Source: Gammaproteobacteria bacterium
GTDB lineage: Bacteria; Pseudomonadota; Gammaproteobacteria; Pseudomonadales; Pseudohongiellaceae
Direction of reading: 5' to 3'
Length of the DNA: 52,722 bases
Assembly: GCA_030831165.1 (NCBI GenBank)
Contig: JAURLP010000008.1
Span: 1 to 52,722, forward strand
Positions 15,557 to 24,087 of this stretch are shown one piece after another. Both the position numbers and the translations under genes were made by a program. The notes under the pieces were generated by a model. That model did not search any database and was not told where the DNA came from. It was given only the letters and a program-made list of their open reading frames with translations. Within the stretch, counting starts at the first letter, position 1; the number at the start of each line of letters is the position of its first letter.

Positions 15557-16945
15557 CTATCCTTCTACACGAATTAGCTCTGCAAAAAGATTGACGCCTG
15601 GAGTTAAATAATATGACGATCCAAGTACTAGTTGATCTTGTTTCTCCCAAGGAGAGCCCGAAGCGCCGGCATTGAAACGACTAAATTCGACAGAGAAATC
15701 TACAGGCTGAGGTAAACCAACATCAGAGGAATATCTTCCACCGAGGGTAAAAGATACATTTTCTTCTGCAGCAAATTGAGGAATGTAGGGATTAGCGGTG
15801 CCTGGCCAAACATCCAAAGTGGTTGCATATTCTGCTGTAAGCACTAGTTTGCTGTTTGTATAAATGCCATAGGCTGCTAAAGAGTCGACATTATCATCGC
15901 ATGAATTGAAATGCCTAACGCCCTGCGGTGCTGTGTTTCTGGTAACGCCAGGAATTAAAGTCGCCCCCGTTGAATGCGCTGTCGCTGGAGTGTCTTCAAA
16001 TTTCTGACAGTAGCTTGAACCATATTGATAACTAGCTCCCAACATTAAAGTAGTATCGCTTTCAAAGGCAAAAGTATAGTTAGCGTCCGCGGCGAAGTTA
16101 TTCAGTTTAGAGGGAACATTTGTTCCTTCAACTGGAGTGTTCGCATTCCTAAATTGAGCGCCTCCTTGTATTGCCATCGCTCTCAGATGTAGATTCTCAT
16201 TAGCATACCCAAACAAACCTCCATATGCTAACCCAGCAAATGAATGCCAACTAGTAGAATTAGTGAAAGGGCTAACCGTATCATTCCAGCCAAAGGGAAT
16301 GTCCATTTTTCCGAGTGAAGCATACATTGGGGACTTATCCAAATTCCCCCAAAGAACATATGCCCTTCTAACATTAACATTATTACGCGGCAAACCTGTT
16401 ATTGTTGAGCCTGATGCAAAATTTTGTTCTGGATTGTAAAGTAGCTCGACGTAACCTGTTATGTTTTCATGTAATTTAGCTGTTAGGTTGATATTAGCAG
16501 AGTGAATAACTGCTTCAGATGAAGACGTGCCAATCTGATTGTTTGAAGTTGGGTGGCGCATGAGCCAGCCGAATTTTGAATTTTCATTTGCATCTTGATA
16601 ATTGAGAAGAGCTGTTACTTGCCCGCCCAAGGTAAGCTTGCTACCTAGCATGCCGTTACTAAGCGCTTGTAATTGATATAGCTGCTTGGTATTTGTCATT
16701 TCTGCATGGTCTAGCACTTTGAAACTATATTCAGCATTAGTACCAACAAGACTGCTAGAGACGTTTCTGGCTCCCTCTGCATTTCGAAGATTGGCATTTT
16801 CACTTTCTAAAGTTCTAACCCTATCCGAAAGAGAATCAAATTCTTCACGGCTAAGTTCTTGTGCTAGTGATTGTGTGGCGCTAAATATACTAACCGCAAT
16901 CGATGCCGCGATTATTTTTCTTTGAAATACATAACCAAAATTCAT
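15557..16945 (-). CDS. Outer-membrane porin, interrupted near its C-terminus
   Basis: A predicted beta-barrel of about 462 residues up to the stop. The start at 16,945 has GGAG six bases upstream; the ATG at 16,957 has none. A signal peptide (cleavage near QSLAQ) is followed by a short coiled coil (DSLSDRVRTLESENANLR) and then a barrel with aromatic strands such as GKMDIPFGW and LGGRYSSDVG, as in LbtU-type and related porins. The barrel ends abruptly at LIRVEG without a terminal Phe strand, and 37 in-frame codons after the TAG supply one. This is a damaged gene, a sequencing or polymorphic error, or a read-through gene. Specificity is unknown. Confidence 0.75.
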   Translation of the reverse strand: MNFGYVFQRKIIAASIAVSIFSATQSLAQELSREEFDSLSDRVRTLESENANLRNAEGARNVSSSLVGTNAEYSFKVLDHAEMTNTKQLYQLQALSNGMLGSKLTLGGQVTALLNYQDANENSKFGWLMRHPTSNNQIGTSSSEAVIHSANINLTAKLHENITGYVELLYNPEQNFASGSTITGLPRNNVNVRRAYVLWGNLDKSPMYASLGKMDIPFGWNDTVSPFTNSTSWHSFAGLAYGGLFGYANENLHLRAMAIQGGAQFRNANTPVEGTNVPSKLNNFAADANYTFAFESDTTLMLGASYQYGSSYCQKFEDTPATAHSTGATLIPGVTRNTAPQGVRHFNSCDDNVDSLAAYGIYTNSKLVLTAEYATTLDVWPGTANPYIPQFAAEENVSFTLGGRYSSDVGLPQPVDFSVEFSRFNAGASGSPWEKQDQLVLGSSYYLTPGVNLFAELIRVEG

Positions 16946-16957
16946 CAAATTCTCCAT

Positions 16958-17305
16958 TTATTGATAATGATGCATATTAACAAAATACAAAGAAATATTT
17001 CATTGTATAAAAAAAGATGATTGTAACTATTTTTAACTTTATCTTATATAACATCAGAGTGTTTGTAAATGACTCAAACCTGTCTAGGATTAGCCTAAAA
17101 CGCCCCAATTCTAATCATAGAATCATCAATAAGTCTTAATTGATAGTAAGTGTTGGCTAAGCCGATAATGCTAAAATAACCTGCTTTTTAGGCCAAAATA
17201 GACATGCCTAGCTAATTAGCTAGGCAGTAATAGCCTGTAAATATAGGGTTATATCAGTGTTTATGAGGGTTTCAAGGCTTTAATGGACGTTGCTATAAGT
17301 AAAAT
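16958..17305. other. Intergenic region between porin and ssrA
   Basis: 348 bp without a gene, noticeably AT-rich. It should hold the porin promoter (minus strand, near 17,000-17,050) and the ssrA terminator. The strongest structure is the perfect dyad at 17,205-17,226. If the att reading is right, this segment is the ssrA-proximal end of the inserted element. Confidence 0.4.
17205..17226 (-). terminator. Perfect 22-bp dyad downstream of ssrA, probable terminator
   Basis: The left arm TGCCTAGCTAA (17,205-17,215) is exactly complementary to the right arm TTAGCTAGGCA (17,216-17,226), with no spacer. On the minus strand it lies 80 bases beyond the tmRNA 3' end and is followed by a weak U-rich tract (TGTCTATTTT). 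A terminator of the tmRNA precursor is the simplest reading. A protein-binding site is possible. Confidence 0.5.
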
Positions 17306-17668
17306 TGGTGGAGGCGGGGGGATTTGAACCCCCGTCCGTCAGTACTCTGCCTTCGGCTCTACATGCATAGCATCGTTTATTGAGTTAACTTCTCACGACC
17401 CAACGCGCAGGGTGTTCGAAGCGAGCTTGATACTTTTTAGCCCTTAGGAGTCAAGCACTCCGCCGTGGCGATCCTGTTCTATATGACGATTGCTAAACAC
17501 TGGTTTACAGGCATCCCTGTGGCAATCGCTAGCGGCTATATTAAGCTGCTAGAGCGTAGTTTTCGTCGTTGGCAACTATATAAGTTGCATAGATTGATTT
17601 ACGAGAGCCTATACTCTCTCGACATGCACCTCGGGTTTTATAACCGGCGTCGAATCCAGAGCGCCCCC
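17306..17668 (-). ncRNA. ssrA: tmRNA (10Sa RNA)
   Basis: A 363-base tmRNA that rescues stalled ribosomes together with SmpB. The 5' end GGGGGCG pairs with CGCCTCC before the 3' CCA, forming the seven-pair acceptor stem including one G-U. The 5' part has the conserved TCTGGATTCGACGCCGG, and the 3' part has the T-arm GTTCAAAT. The tag frame encodes ANDENYALAA followed by TAA. The 3' end at 17,306 matches the att-like repeats at 2291 and 11,580, which marks ssrA as the likely integration target. smpB lies upstream in the same orientation. Confidence 0.97.
17541..17573 (-). other. tmRNA tag reading frame (ANDENYALAA)
   Basis: Resume codon GCC at 17,571-17,573, then codons for NDENYALAA and TAA at 17,541-17,543. 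The preceding TATAGTT and the terminal ALAA motif recognised by ClpXP-type proteases are standard for gammaproteobacterial tmRNA. Confidence 0.95.
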
Positions 17669-17822
17669 AATGTGTTACTTCTTTAAAATTAACTACACCC
17701 ACATTCTAGCATAGTGGAAGCAAGCAATTACCAAGCTTTTGCGTTTAGTGGTTTTCTGATTACTTTCTGCTAACTATATTGGGGTGAGAACCTTGAATTT
17801 AAAGAGGATTGCTATACAGGGC

Positions 17823-18302
17823 TTACTGGCGGTTAGAATGACTCATAACACGGCGTTTATCCAAATTCCATTCGCGTTCTTTTTCAACCGCGCGTTTGTC
17901 GTACTCATGTTTACCTTTGGCCAAAGCTACCTGACATTTCACCAGATGACCTTTCCAGTACATTTTACTGCACACACAAGTGTGACCTTTTTGTTGAATC
18001 CCGGAAAATATTTTAGCCAGCTCTTTACGATGTAAAAGTAATTTACGTGTACGAGTGGGGTCGGCAATTACATGTGAGCTGGCCGTTGACATTGGTACTA
18101 TTTGGGCACCTAAAAGCCAGGCTTCGCCATCTTTGATAATGACGTGGGAGTCTACCAGTTGAATTTTCTTTTCGCGCAGACTTTTAACTTCCCAACCGGT
18201 AAGCGCAATGCCTGCCTCAAAGCTTTCATTGAGAAAGTAGTCATGTCTTGCTTTTTTGTTGACGACAATTGTTGAATCATCGTGTTTCTTCTTCTTGGCC
18301 AT
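17823..18302 (-). CDS. smpB: SsrA-binding protein SmpB
   Basis: A 159-residue protein that binds the tRNA-like part of tmRNA and brings it to stalled ribosomes. Conserved strings: [37 protein letters not shown], and the C-terminal [11 protein letters not shown] with a basic tail that enters the mRNA channel. Length is normal. It lies 155 bp upstream of ssrA on the same strand, a common arrangement. Confidence 0.97.
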   Translation of the reverse strand: MAKKKKHDDSTIVVNKKARHDYFLNESFEAGIALTGWEVKSLREKKIQLVDSHVIIKDGEAWLLGAQIVPMSTASSHVIADPTRTRKLLLHRKELAKIFSGIQQKGHTCVCSKMYWKGHLVKCQVALAKGKHEYDKRAVEKEREWNLDKRRVMSHSNRQ

Positions 18303-18343
18303 GGAGCATTATAGAGAAAATTAAATTTATCTGTCAGAAATAA

Positions 18344-18371
18344 AAAAGGCAGATTATTTAATCTGCCTTTT
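18344..18371. terminator. Bidirectional-type terminator hairpin
   Basis: Perfect 12-bp arms AAAAGGCAGATT (18,344-18,355) and AATCTGCCTTTT (18,360-18,371) with a 4-base loop. Flanking A- and T-runs allow termination in either direction. It sits downstream of the caspase-family gene (minus strand) and ahead of smpB, isolating the two. Confidence 0.85.
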
Positions 18372-18390
18372 AAGTTTGTGTCGTTATATT

Positions 18391-20703
18391 TTAACGGACA
18401 TTAAATAGCACTTGGTCATGATTAACGCCGCCTCGGTCTGCGACTAGATGTTGGTAGCCAAAATCTGGCGTATCAAAAGTAGAGGGGCCCTTGTATAAAG
18501 ATTCAGCATTATATCTTTCATGTATGTATTGACTCAGCTCCATAGCGTTTATAGACCTATCGCCATCATAATCTGCATTGCCACCTGCAATTGCGTCCTG
18601 GAAAAAATAGGATAAATAACCTCCGGCCTGAAATTTGCCAGCAACCAGCGAGGGGACATCTTCATCTGAAGAGAAAAGCCCCATACGCCCTGGTCGTGAG
18701 ACCACATCTTTGGCAAAACCACCGCTGTAACATGAGTCGAGAATAATCAGCTGGGTATTGGCATTGAGCTGGTTAAACAATTCATTAATTTCATCGTCGG
18801 TGATTGTGTTATCAGAAAATGCGAGGGTTTCATCATATCCATCAGCGTCACTGGCGACGAACCCGCCAGCTCTTTCCTCTTGGCCACCATGTCCGGAATA
18901 GAAAAACACAAAGGTGTCATCAGCATCCATTCGTGCAGCCAGGTTTGCAAAAGCTGCTCTGACGTTTGCGACAGTGGCCTCCCTGTCTAATAAAGTTATA
19001 GCATTAGATGGATCCATACCGGCACTGCCTAGCAAGGAATTTCTGGCGACTATAGCGTCATCGGCTGTATATGGCAGATCACCCCAACCTGGTTGGCTTT
19101 GACGTAACTGGCTATAGTCACTAATTCCAACAAATATACCGTAGACTTGGCTGCCACTGTTATTGCTTCCTGAGCTGATAAAAGGTGTTGTGCCTGAGCT
19201 GCTTAATGCACTCAGGTTATAGTCGCCGGTTTCTTCAGTGCGGTAAGAAGAAACCAATATGGAATAACGCCCGCTGGTTGGTAATGTGAGTTCGACAACG
19301 GACAAGCTGGTGCTTCCCTCGTAATCATCGTTATCGTATTCAAAGCCATTGGGATCAATAACAGTCAAGTAGGTATCAAAGTCTGAAGAGCTCACTTCAA
19401 AACGAACATTCTGCCCGGCATTGCCAGTAAAGGAAAAATAATCAGTGTATTTGTCATCTTCATCCAGTGAGTCACCAGCAATCAGGTAACCTGAAGCCTG
19501 TTCATTTAGTGCTATGTTGCGGGTATCAGAAGAATTTGAATTTGTGTTGCCGATATTGTCCCCACCACTAATATTTAAAGAATAGTTACCTGTTGCTCCG
19601 GCTCCGTAAGAAGTGACATAGACATAATAGGTGCCAGACTCGTCAAGCTGAGTCTCTATTCGACTGTGGTAAATGCTATCAGCATCATCATTTTCCATAT
19701 ACTGGCCAGTGGGGCTTTCAAGCCCTAAATAGGTATCAAAATCATCAGAGGTAAGGTCTATTACTACGTTGCGGCCTGGTGTTCCGGTAAATTCATAGTA
19801 GTCCATGTATTCACCGTCATCGGTTTGAAAATCAGATTTTGAAAGGGAGCCAGTAAAAGCCAAATCAAGCGGCCCTGTATTGCTCTGATCGGTGTTAATA
19901 CCCAAGGAATAACTACCGGTTTCGCCAGCATAATAAGACGTCACAATGACAGTATAAGTACCACTTTCATTTAGGGTTTGCGAGATTAGCGAACGGCTGG
20001 TGCTACCTTCATAGTCATCATTGGTGAATACTTCTCCACTGGGAGAAATTAGCCGCAGATAGGAATCGAAATCGTCACTTCTAAGATCAATAATTGCTTC
20101 ATCTCCGCTGGATGCATCAAAAAGGTAGCTGTCACTATAGGCACCATCGTCTTCCACGCTATCTGTACTAGTGAGGTTTTCGGTATAGACAACACCTGCC
20201 AGTCCGGATGTTGAACTTGTGGCATTTTTTTCTTCAATACTAGAAGCATAGGTTGCTTCTAGTTCAGAAACATAAAGAATCGCAGAGGGGAAAGTCGCTT
20301 CTTCATAGGATCCTACCCAAATATCATAGGTGCCACTTGGTGCCTTGCTTATTTCAAGCATGGGGTTCAGGCCATCACCACTGTCATCATCACACAACCA
20401 GCTGCCGTCGGGTAAATTTATAACCAGAGTGGTATCAGCTTCAGAACCAACAGAAAAAATGATAGGCAGAAAACTGCCTTCATAGCTTAATTCAATATCA
20501 GGCGCAGTAGCGATGTTGCCAGCACAATTACCCCCAAGAGCCGAGGCATCGTTACTTCCACCGGCAGTAAGCTCAATACTATAGGGATCAGGTAGGAAAC
20601 CACCTGAAAGATCTATATTTCCAAAAGTGGCTTCTTCAGAAATATCTTGAGCTAATAAGGAGTGGGAGAATGCCAATAACAACAAGCCTGATTTAAGTTT
20701 CAT
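18391..20703 (-). CDS. Secreted caspase-family peptidase with PPC-type domains
   Basis: A 770-residue exported protein (signal peptide ending LLAQ, residue 19). Domain order: an N-terminal beta domain (about 20-155) shared with the small protein at 14,887-15,372; three PPC-like repeats (about 165-270, 280-378, 400-500), each with DDFDSYL/DDFDTYL and a GTYTVIVTSY-type strand; and a C-terminal caspase-like (C14) domain from about 525. The catalytic dyad is visible as His605 in YSGHGGQ and Cys658 in DSCYSGG. Such orthocaspases usually cleave after basic residues, but that cannot be read here. A calcium-type DYDGDRSINAMEL string (near residue 713) suggests Ca2+ binding. It is placed between smpB and the NSS gene, breaking the usual smpB-ratA proximity. 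Confidence 0.88.
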   Translation of the reverse strand: MKLKSGLLLLAFSHSLLAQDISEEATFGNIDLSGGFLPDPYSIELTAGGSNDASALGGNCAGNIATAPDIELSYEGSFLPIIFSVGSEADTTLVINLPDGSWLCDDDSGDGLNPMLEISKAPSGTYDIWVGSYEEATFPSAILYVSELEATYASSIEEKNATSSTSGLAGVVYTENLTSTDSVEDDGAYSDSYLFDASSGDEAIIDLRSDDFDSYLRLISPSGEVFTNDDYEGSTSRSLISQTLNESGTYTVIVTSYYAGETGSYSLGINTDQSNTGPLDLAFTGSLSKSDFQTDDGEYMDYYEFTGTPGRNVVIDLTSDDFDTYLGLESPTGQYMENDDADSIYHSRIETQLDESGTYYVYVTSYGAGATGNYSLNISGGDNIGNTNSNSSDTRNIALNEQASGYLIAGDSLDEDDKYTDYFSFTGNAGQNVRFEVSSSDFDTYLTVIDPNGFEYDNDDYEGSTSLSVVELTLPTSGRYSILVSSYRTEETGDYNLSALSSSGTTPFISSGSNNSGSQVYGIFVGISDYSQLRQSQPGWGDLPYTADDAIVARNSLLGSAGMDPSNAITLLDREATVANVRAAFANLAARMDADDTFVFFYSGHGGQEERAGGFVASDADGYDETLAFSDNTITDDEINELFNQLNANTQLIILDSCYSGGFAKDVVSRPGRMGLFSSDEDVPSLVAGKFQAGGYLSYFFQDAIAGGNADYDGDRSINAMELSQYIHERYNAESLYKGPSTFDTPDFGYQHLVADRGGVNHDQVLFNVR

Positions 20704-20900
20704 ATGTCACCTTTTTATGTCCATATCGAAAGCACTTAGGCATTTCAAATTCTTTTCTGGAACTTTTCTGCTAATCATTCTTAGCAATTGATTATAAACA
20801 AAAATTTTGCTTTGGCTATTATCCAAACCCAATTCTGGTAAACTTCAACCACAATAAATGTAAGCAATTTAAGTAGTTAATCCAGTATAAGTGAGTGTAA

Positions 20901-22325
20901 ATGTCAGCGCTTAGAGGGCAATTCAGTTCAAGACTCGGGTTTATCCTGGCAGCTGCAGGATCTGCAGTAGGTATTGGTAACCTGGTCGGTTTTCCGGTAA
21001 TGGCCGCCAAAAATGGTGGCGCAGCATTTTTAGTCGTGTATCTAGCCTTTGTTGTGCTGGTGTGTTTCCCTGTCATGCTGGCTGAGATCGCCATGGGCAG
21101 GTCAGCCCAGAAAAACCCGGTTGGTGCGTTTTATACCTTATCGGGGAATAGCAAACACTGGGGGAGAGTTGGTGGTTTGGCGGTGGCTACTCCCTTTATG
21201 ATTGCCGTGTTTTATTCAGTTATTACAGTTTGGATCATGCTTTATCTTCTACAGTCACTCCTTGGAAATTTGGATCGTCTAGCTGAACCGGCTGCCTTTG
21301 GCGAAATCGTGGCATCGCCTTCATTGTTTTGGTATTTGTTTTTAACTATGGCCATTGTCTATGGCATTTTGGCTGGTGGTGTAAAGGATGGTATCGAAAA
21401 GGCAGCAAAAATTTTAATGCCCTTATTGTTTTTAATGCTGCTGTGTCTGGTTATTTTTGTCATGACACTGGATAACGCCGAGGCAGGTGTTGCCTATTAC
21501 CTAGTGCCAGATTTCAGTAAAATTGATAGTACGGTTATCCGTTCAGCATTGAACCAGGCCTTCTTTTCTTTATCGCTGGGTATGGGCATCCTCATCACCT
21601 ATGGCTCCTACTTCAGTCGTGAAGAGAAAATAGTGAATTCAACAAGAATGGTCGCCTTTACTGACACTGCGGTAGCTTTTTTCGCCGGTCTTTTAATTCT
21701 TCCGGCGATCTTTGCGATTAATCCGGAAGTTGATGTACAGGCCCTGTCTGACAGCAGCATCAGTTTAATTTTTTCGTATTTACCGCAGTTATTTCTGGAA
21801 ATGCAGAGCTTTCTTGGTTATGTCGGTGCCAGTATTATCGCCACAGTTTTTTTTCTATTAGTATTTTTTGCTGCCATCACATCTCTGGTTTCTATCAGTG
21901 AAATTCCGATTGCCTGGATGGTTGATGAAAAGAGCTATTCACGTCGTAAAGCACTGGGAGTGATGGGAGTGACAGCAGGTGCCTTTATTATACTGGCAAC
22001 CATGTCTTTAGGTATGGTGGGCTGGTTGTCTTCACTGATCACTTATGGTGGAGTGAATAAATCCTTTTTTGATGTTATTTATGATCTTTTTTATGACACA
22101 GTATTACCCTTTATTGGGTTTCTGGTATGTATTTTTTGTTCCTATCGCTGGAAACGCAGTGAGTTCATCAATGAAATAGGCCTGGATGATGAGAACTTTT
22201 CGTCTTCCTTACTGGCATCGTATATCACCTTGTCTCTGGGCACCTTTGTTCCCTTAATTCTGTTACTGGTCTTTGCCAATAACGTGGCCCAGATTTATTT
22301 TGGCTACAAGCTACTCGGTTTTTAA
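20901..22325 (+). CDS. Sodium-dependent transporter, NSS/SNF family
   Basis: A 474-residue inner-membrane protein with about 11-12 hydrophobic segments. The first helix carries GSAVGIGNLVGFP (residues 20-32), the unwound substrate/sodium site of neurotransmitter:sodium symporters, and the second helix the NGGAAFLVVYL stretch. These import amino acids or related compounds with sodium, which suits a marine cell. The substrate is not predictable. It is 9 bp upstream of ratA and may be co-transcribed. Confidence 0.93.
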   Translation: MSALRGQFSSRLGFILAAAGSAVGIGNLVGFPVMAAKNGGAAFLVVYLAFVVLVCFPVMLAEIAMGRSAQKNPVGAFYTLSGNSKHWGRVGGLAVATPFMIAVFYSVITVWIMLYLLQSLLGNLDRLAEPAAFGEIVASPSLFWYLFLTMAIVYGILAGGVKDGIEKAAKILMPLLFLMLLCLVIFVMTLDNAEAGVAYYLVPDFSKIDSTVIRSALNQAFFSLSLGMGILITYGSYFSREEKIVNSTRMVAFTDTAVAFFAGLLILPAIFAINPEVDVQALSDSSISLIFSYLPQLFLEMQSFLGYVGASIIATVFFLLVFFAAITSLVSISEIPIAWMVDEKSYSRRKALGVMGVTAGAFIILATMSLGMVGWLSSLITYGGVNKSFFDVIYDLFYDTVLPFIGFLVCIFCSYRWKRSEFINEIGLDDENFSSSLLASYITLSLGTFVPLILLLVFANNVAQIYFGYKLLGF

Positions 22326-22334
22326 AGCTTAATC

Positions 22335-22766
22335 GTGACAGATATCCAGCAAAGCGCATTATTGCCATATTCAGCTCAGGCCATGTTTGAATTGGTGAAT
22401 GATATTGAGTCCTATCCTGAATTTATGGATGGCTGTCTGGGGTCGGAAGTACTGAGCAAATCAGAAAATGAAATACAGGCTCGCTTGGATTTGGGCAAGG
22501 CCGGTTTTAAATATTCGTTTACGACAAAGAATACGCTAAGGCCTCCGAATTCCATGCTGATGGTACTGGTCGATGGCCCGTTCAAGCACTTTGATGCGCG
22601 ATGGACCTTTGATGCCTTAACTGATGAAGCATGCAAGGCCAGTCTGGATATGCATTTCGAATTTAAATCAGGCTTGCTGGATATGGCTTTGAAAAAACTT
22701 TTTGATGCATCCTGCAAGAATTTAGTTAATGCCGTTTGTAAACGCGCGGATAAGTTGTATGGCTGA
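22335..22766 (+). CDS. ratA: START-domain protein RatA / Coq10-like
   Basis: A 143-residue single START/polyketide-cyclase domain protein starting with GTG at 22,335. Typical strings are LLPYSAQAMFELVNDIESYPEFMDGC at the start (split across residues 9-34) and FDARWTF. E. coli RatA was reported to block 70S ribosome assembly, while the mitochondrial homologue Coq10 binds ubiquinone. Either function is possible here. It sits in the classic pair with rnfH, whose start overlaps the ratA stop. Confidence 0.93.
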   Translation: MTDIQQSALLPYSAQAMFELVNDIESYPEFMDGCLGSEVLSKSENEIQARLDLGKAGFKYSFTTKNTLRPPNSMLMVLVDGPFKHFDARWTFDALTDEACKASLDMHFEFKSGLLDMALKKLFDASCKNLVNAVCKRADKLYG

Positions 22767-23142
22767 AATTGATTTAACAGGAGCCCCTAAAATAGATGTC
22801 GAAGTTGCCTATGCTTTGCCAAACAAACAGGAGCTAATTGTTATATCTGTCCAGAAAGGTACCACGGCAATAGCCGCTGTTTTGGCTTCAGGGATGATAA
22901 GTAAGTATCCCGAAATAAATATTAATGAAGCCAAGATGGGGATCTTTTCAAAACCATTGGATGGCAAACACCTGCCACTGCCCGCAGATTACCAACTTGA
23001 AGATAAAGACAGGATAGAGATTTATCGGCCCTTATTGCTGGATCCCAAACAGGCAAGGCTACTTAGAGCGCAAAAAAAGACAGAGCAAGAGAAGGCTAAA
23101 GGAAAGAAAAAAGAAAAGAAAAAGAAAAAAAGTAAGGTTTAG
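22759..23142 (+). CDS. rnfH: RnfH family ubiquitin-like protein
   Basis: A small beta-grasp protein (UPF0125). The start at 22,759 overlaps the ratA stop by 8 bp and gives 127 residues. An in-frame ATG at 22,729 lies deep inside ratA. The domain includes VEVAYALPNKQELI, KMGIFSKPLDG and LEDKDRIEIYRPL, all diagnostic. After residue 100 comes an extended lysine-rich tail (QARLLRAQKKTEQEKAKG and a run of Lys), probably disordered or nucleic-acid binding. Its role is poorly known. It is convergent with bamE, with 4 bp between the stops. Confidence 0.92.
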   Translation: MAEIDLTGAPKIDVEVAYALPNKQELIVISVQKGTTAIAAVLASGMISKYPEININEAKMGIFSKPLDGKHLPLPADYQLEDKDRIEIYRPLLLDPKQARLLRAQKKTEQEKAKGKKKEKKKKKSKV

Positions 23143-23146
23143 CAGC

Positions 23147-23518
23147 TTATTGGGTAGCTGAAATTTCACCGAACTGATCATTCTCAGGGGTTTGTTTAAA
23201 GTCCCCATCAAAATGCGTCATAAAGCCATTGTCATTAAAATAAATACTGATTCTTTCCTGAACGCGCTCAGCGCCTCCAGGTTGAAAGCTGTAGATGTAA
23301 TCCCAGCGGTCCTGATCAAAAGTGTCCTGTATTAAAGGCGTGCCCATTATAAAATTAACCTGGCGTTTGGTGAGGCCGGGACGCAATTGGTCAACCTGAT
23401 CCTGAGTAATGAGGTTGCCCTGTGGAATATCCAGACGATAGACCCCGGGAAAGCTCAAAGGTGAATTACTACAGGCGCTCAGCAGGACAATTGATATAAT
23501 AAGTAGCAGCTTATTCAA
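23147..23518 (-). CDS. bamE: Outer-membrane assembly lipoprotein BamE
   Basis: A 123-residue lipoprotein (SmpA/OmlA family). The lipobox LLSAC puts the lipidated Cys at residue 16. Conserved parts are [39 protein letters not shown] and ISIYFND. BamE stabilises the BamA-BamD complex that inserts beta-barrel proteins in the outer membrane. It is divergent from fur across a 155-bp gap, the standard gammaproteobacterial order. Confidence 0.96.
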   Translation of the reverse strand: MNKLLLIISIVLLSACSNSPLSFPGVYRLDIPQGNLITQDQVDQLRPGLTKRQVNFIMGTPLIQDTFDQDRWDYIYSFQPGGAERVQERISIYFNDNGFMTHFDGDFKQTPENDQFGEISATQ

Positions 23519-23673
23519 TACGGTTAACCTTTCTTAGTTTTACTCATAACTTTACTTACTTTTATGGATAGGCATAATACCGAAAACAAAGTTGATGTTA
23601 CAGATACATCTATTAATGAAATATCAATGAAATGGCTTTTTTGATACAAAGCGCCATTTAAGGAAGTGAATTA

Positions 23674-24087
23674 ATGCCAGGAGAGAATCAGGAACTGCGC
23701 AATGCTGGGCTAAAAGTCACCTTGCCTCGCGTCAAAATAATGCAAATTCTGGAAGCTACCGAGTCTCGGCATATGAGTGCCGAAGATGTCTACAAGGCGC
23801 TAAGGGATGCTGATGAAGATGTCGGTTTAGCAACAGTTTACCGTGTACTCACGCAATTTGAAGCCGCGGGGCTGGTAATGCGTCACCATTTTGAAGGTGG
23901 CCATTCCGTATTTGAAATGATGACTGAGGATCATCATGATCATATAGTCTGCACTAAGTGTGGCAAGGTTGAAGAGTTTTATGATGAAGTTATTGAGGCT
24001 CAGCAGCATAAGCAGGCGGCGTTGAAGGGGTATACAATAAGTGATCATTCGCTTTACATATACGGACTCTGTAAAGACTGCCAGTAG
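23674..24087 (+). CDS. fur: Ferric uptake regulator Fur
   Basis: A 137-residue iron-responsive repressor. The winged helix includes LRNAGLKVTLPRVKI and DVGLATVYRVLTQFE (recognition helix). The metal-binding region has GGHSVFE and HHDHIVCTKCGKVEEF, with the C-terminal CKDC supplying the second pair of Cys of the structural site. Length is normal. The upstream gap has no obvious Fur box, so strong autoregulation is not evident. Confidence 0.96.
   Translation: MPGENQELRNAGLKVTLPRVKIMQILEATESRHMSAEDVYKALRDADEDVGLATVYRVLTQFEAAGLVMRHHFEGGHSVFEMMTEDHHDHIVCTKCGKVEEFYDEVIEAQQHKQAALKGYTISDHSLYIYGLCKDCQ

Noticed and set aside
17465-17686. 73-codon open frame on the plus strand
   Set aside because: It lies antisense within the tmRNA gene, whose structure fully explains the sequence.
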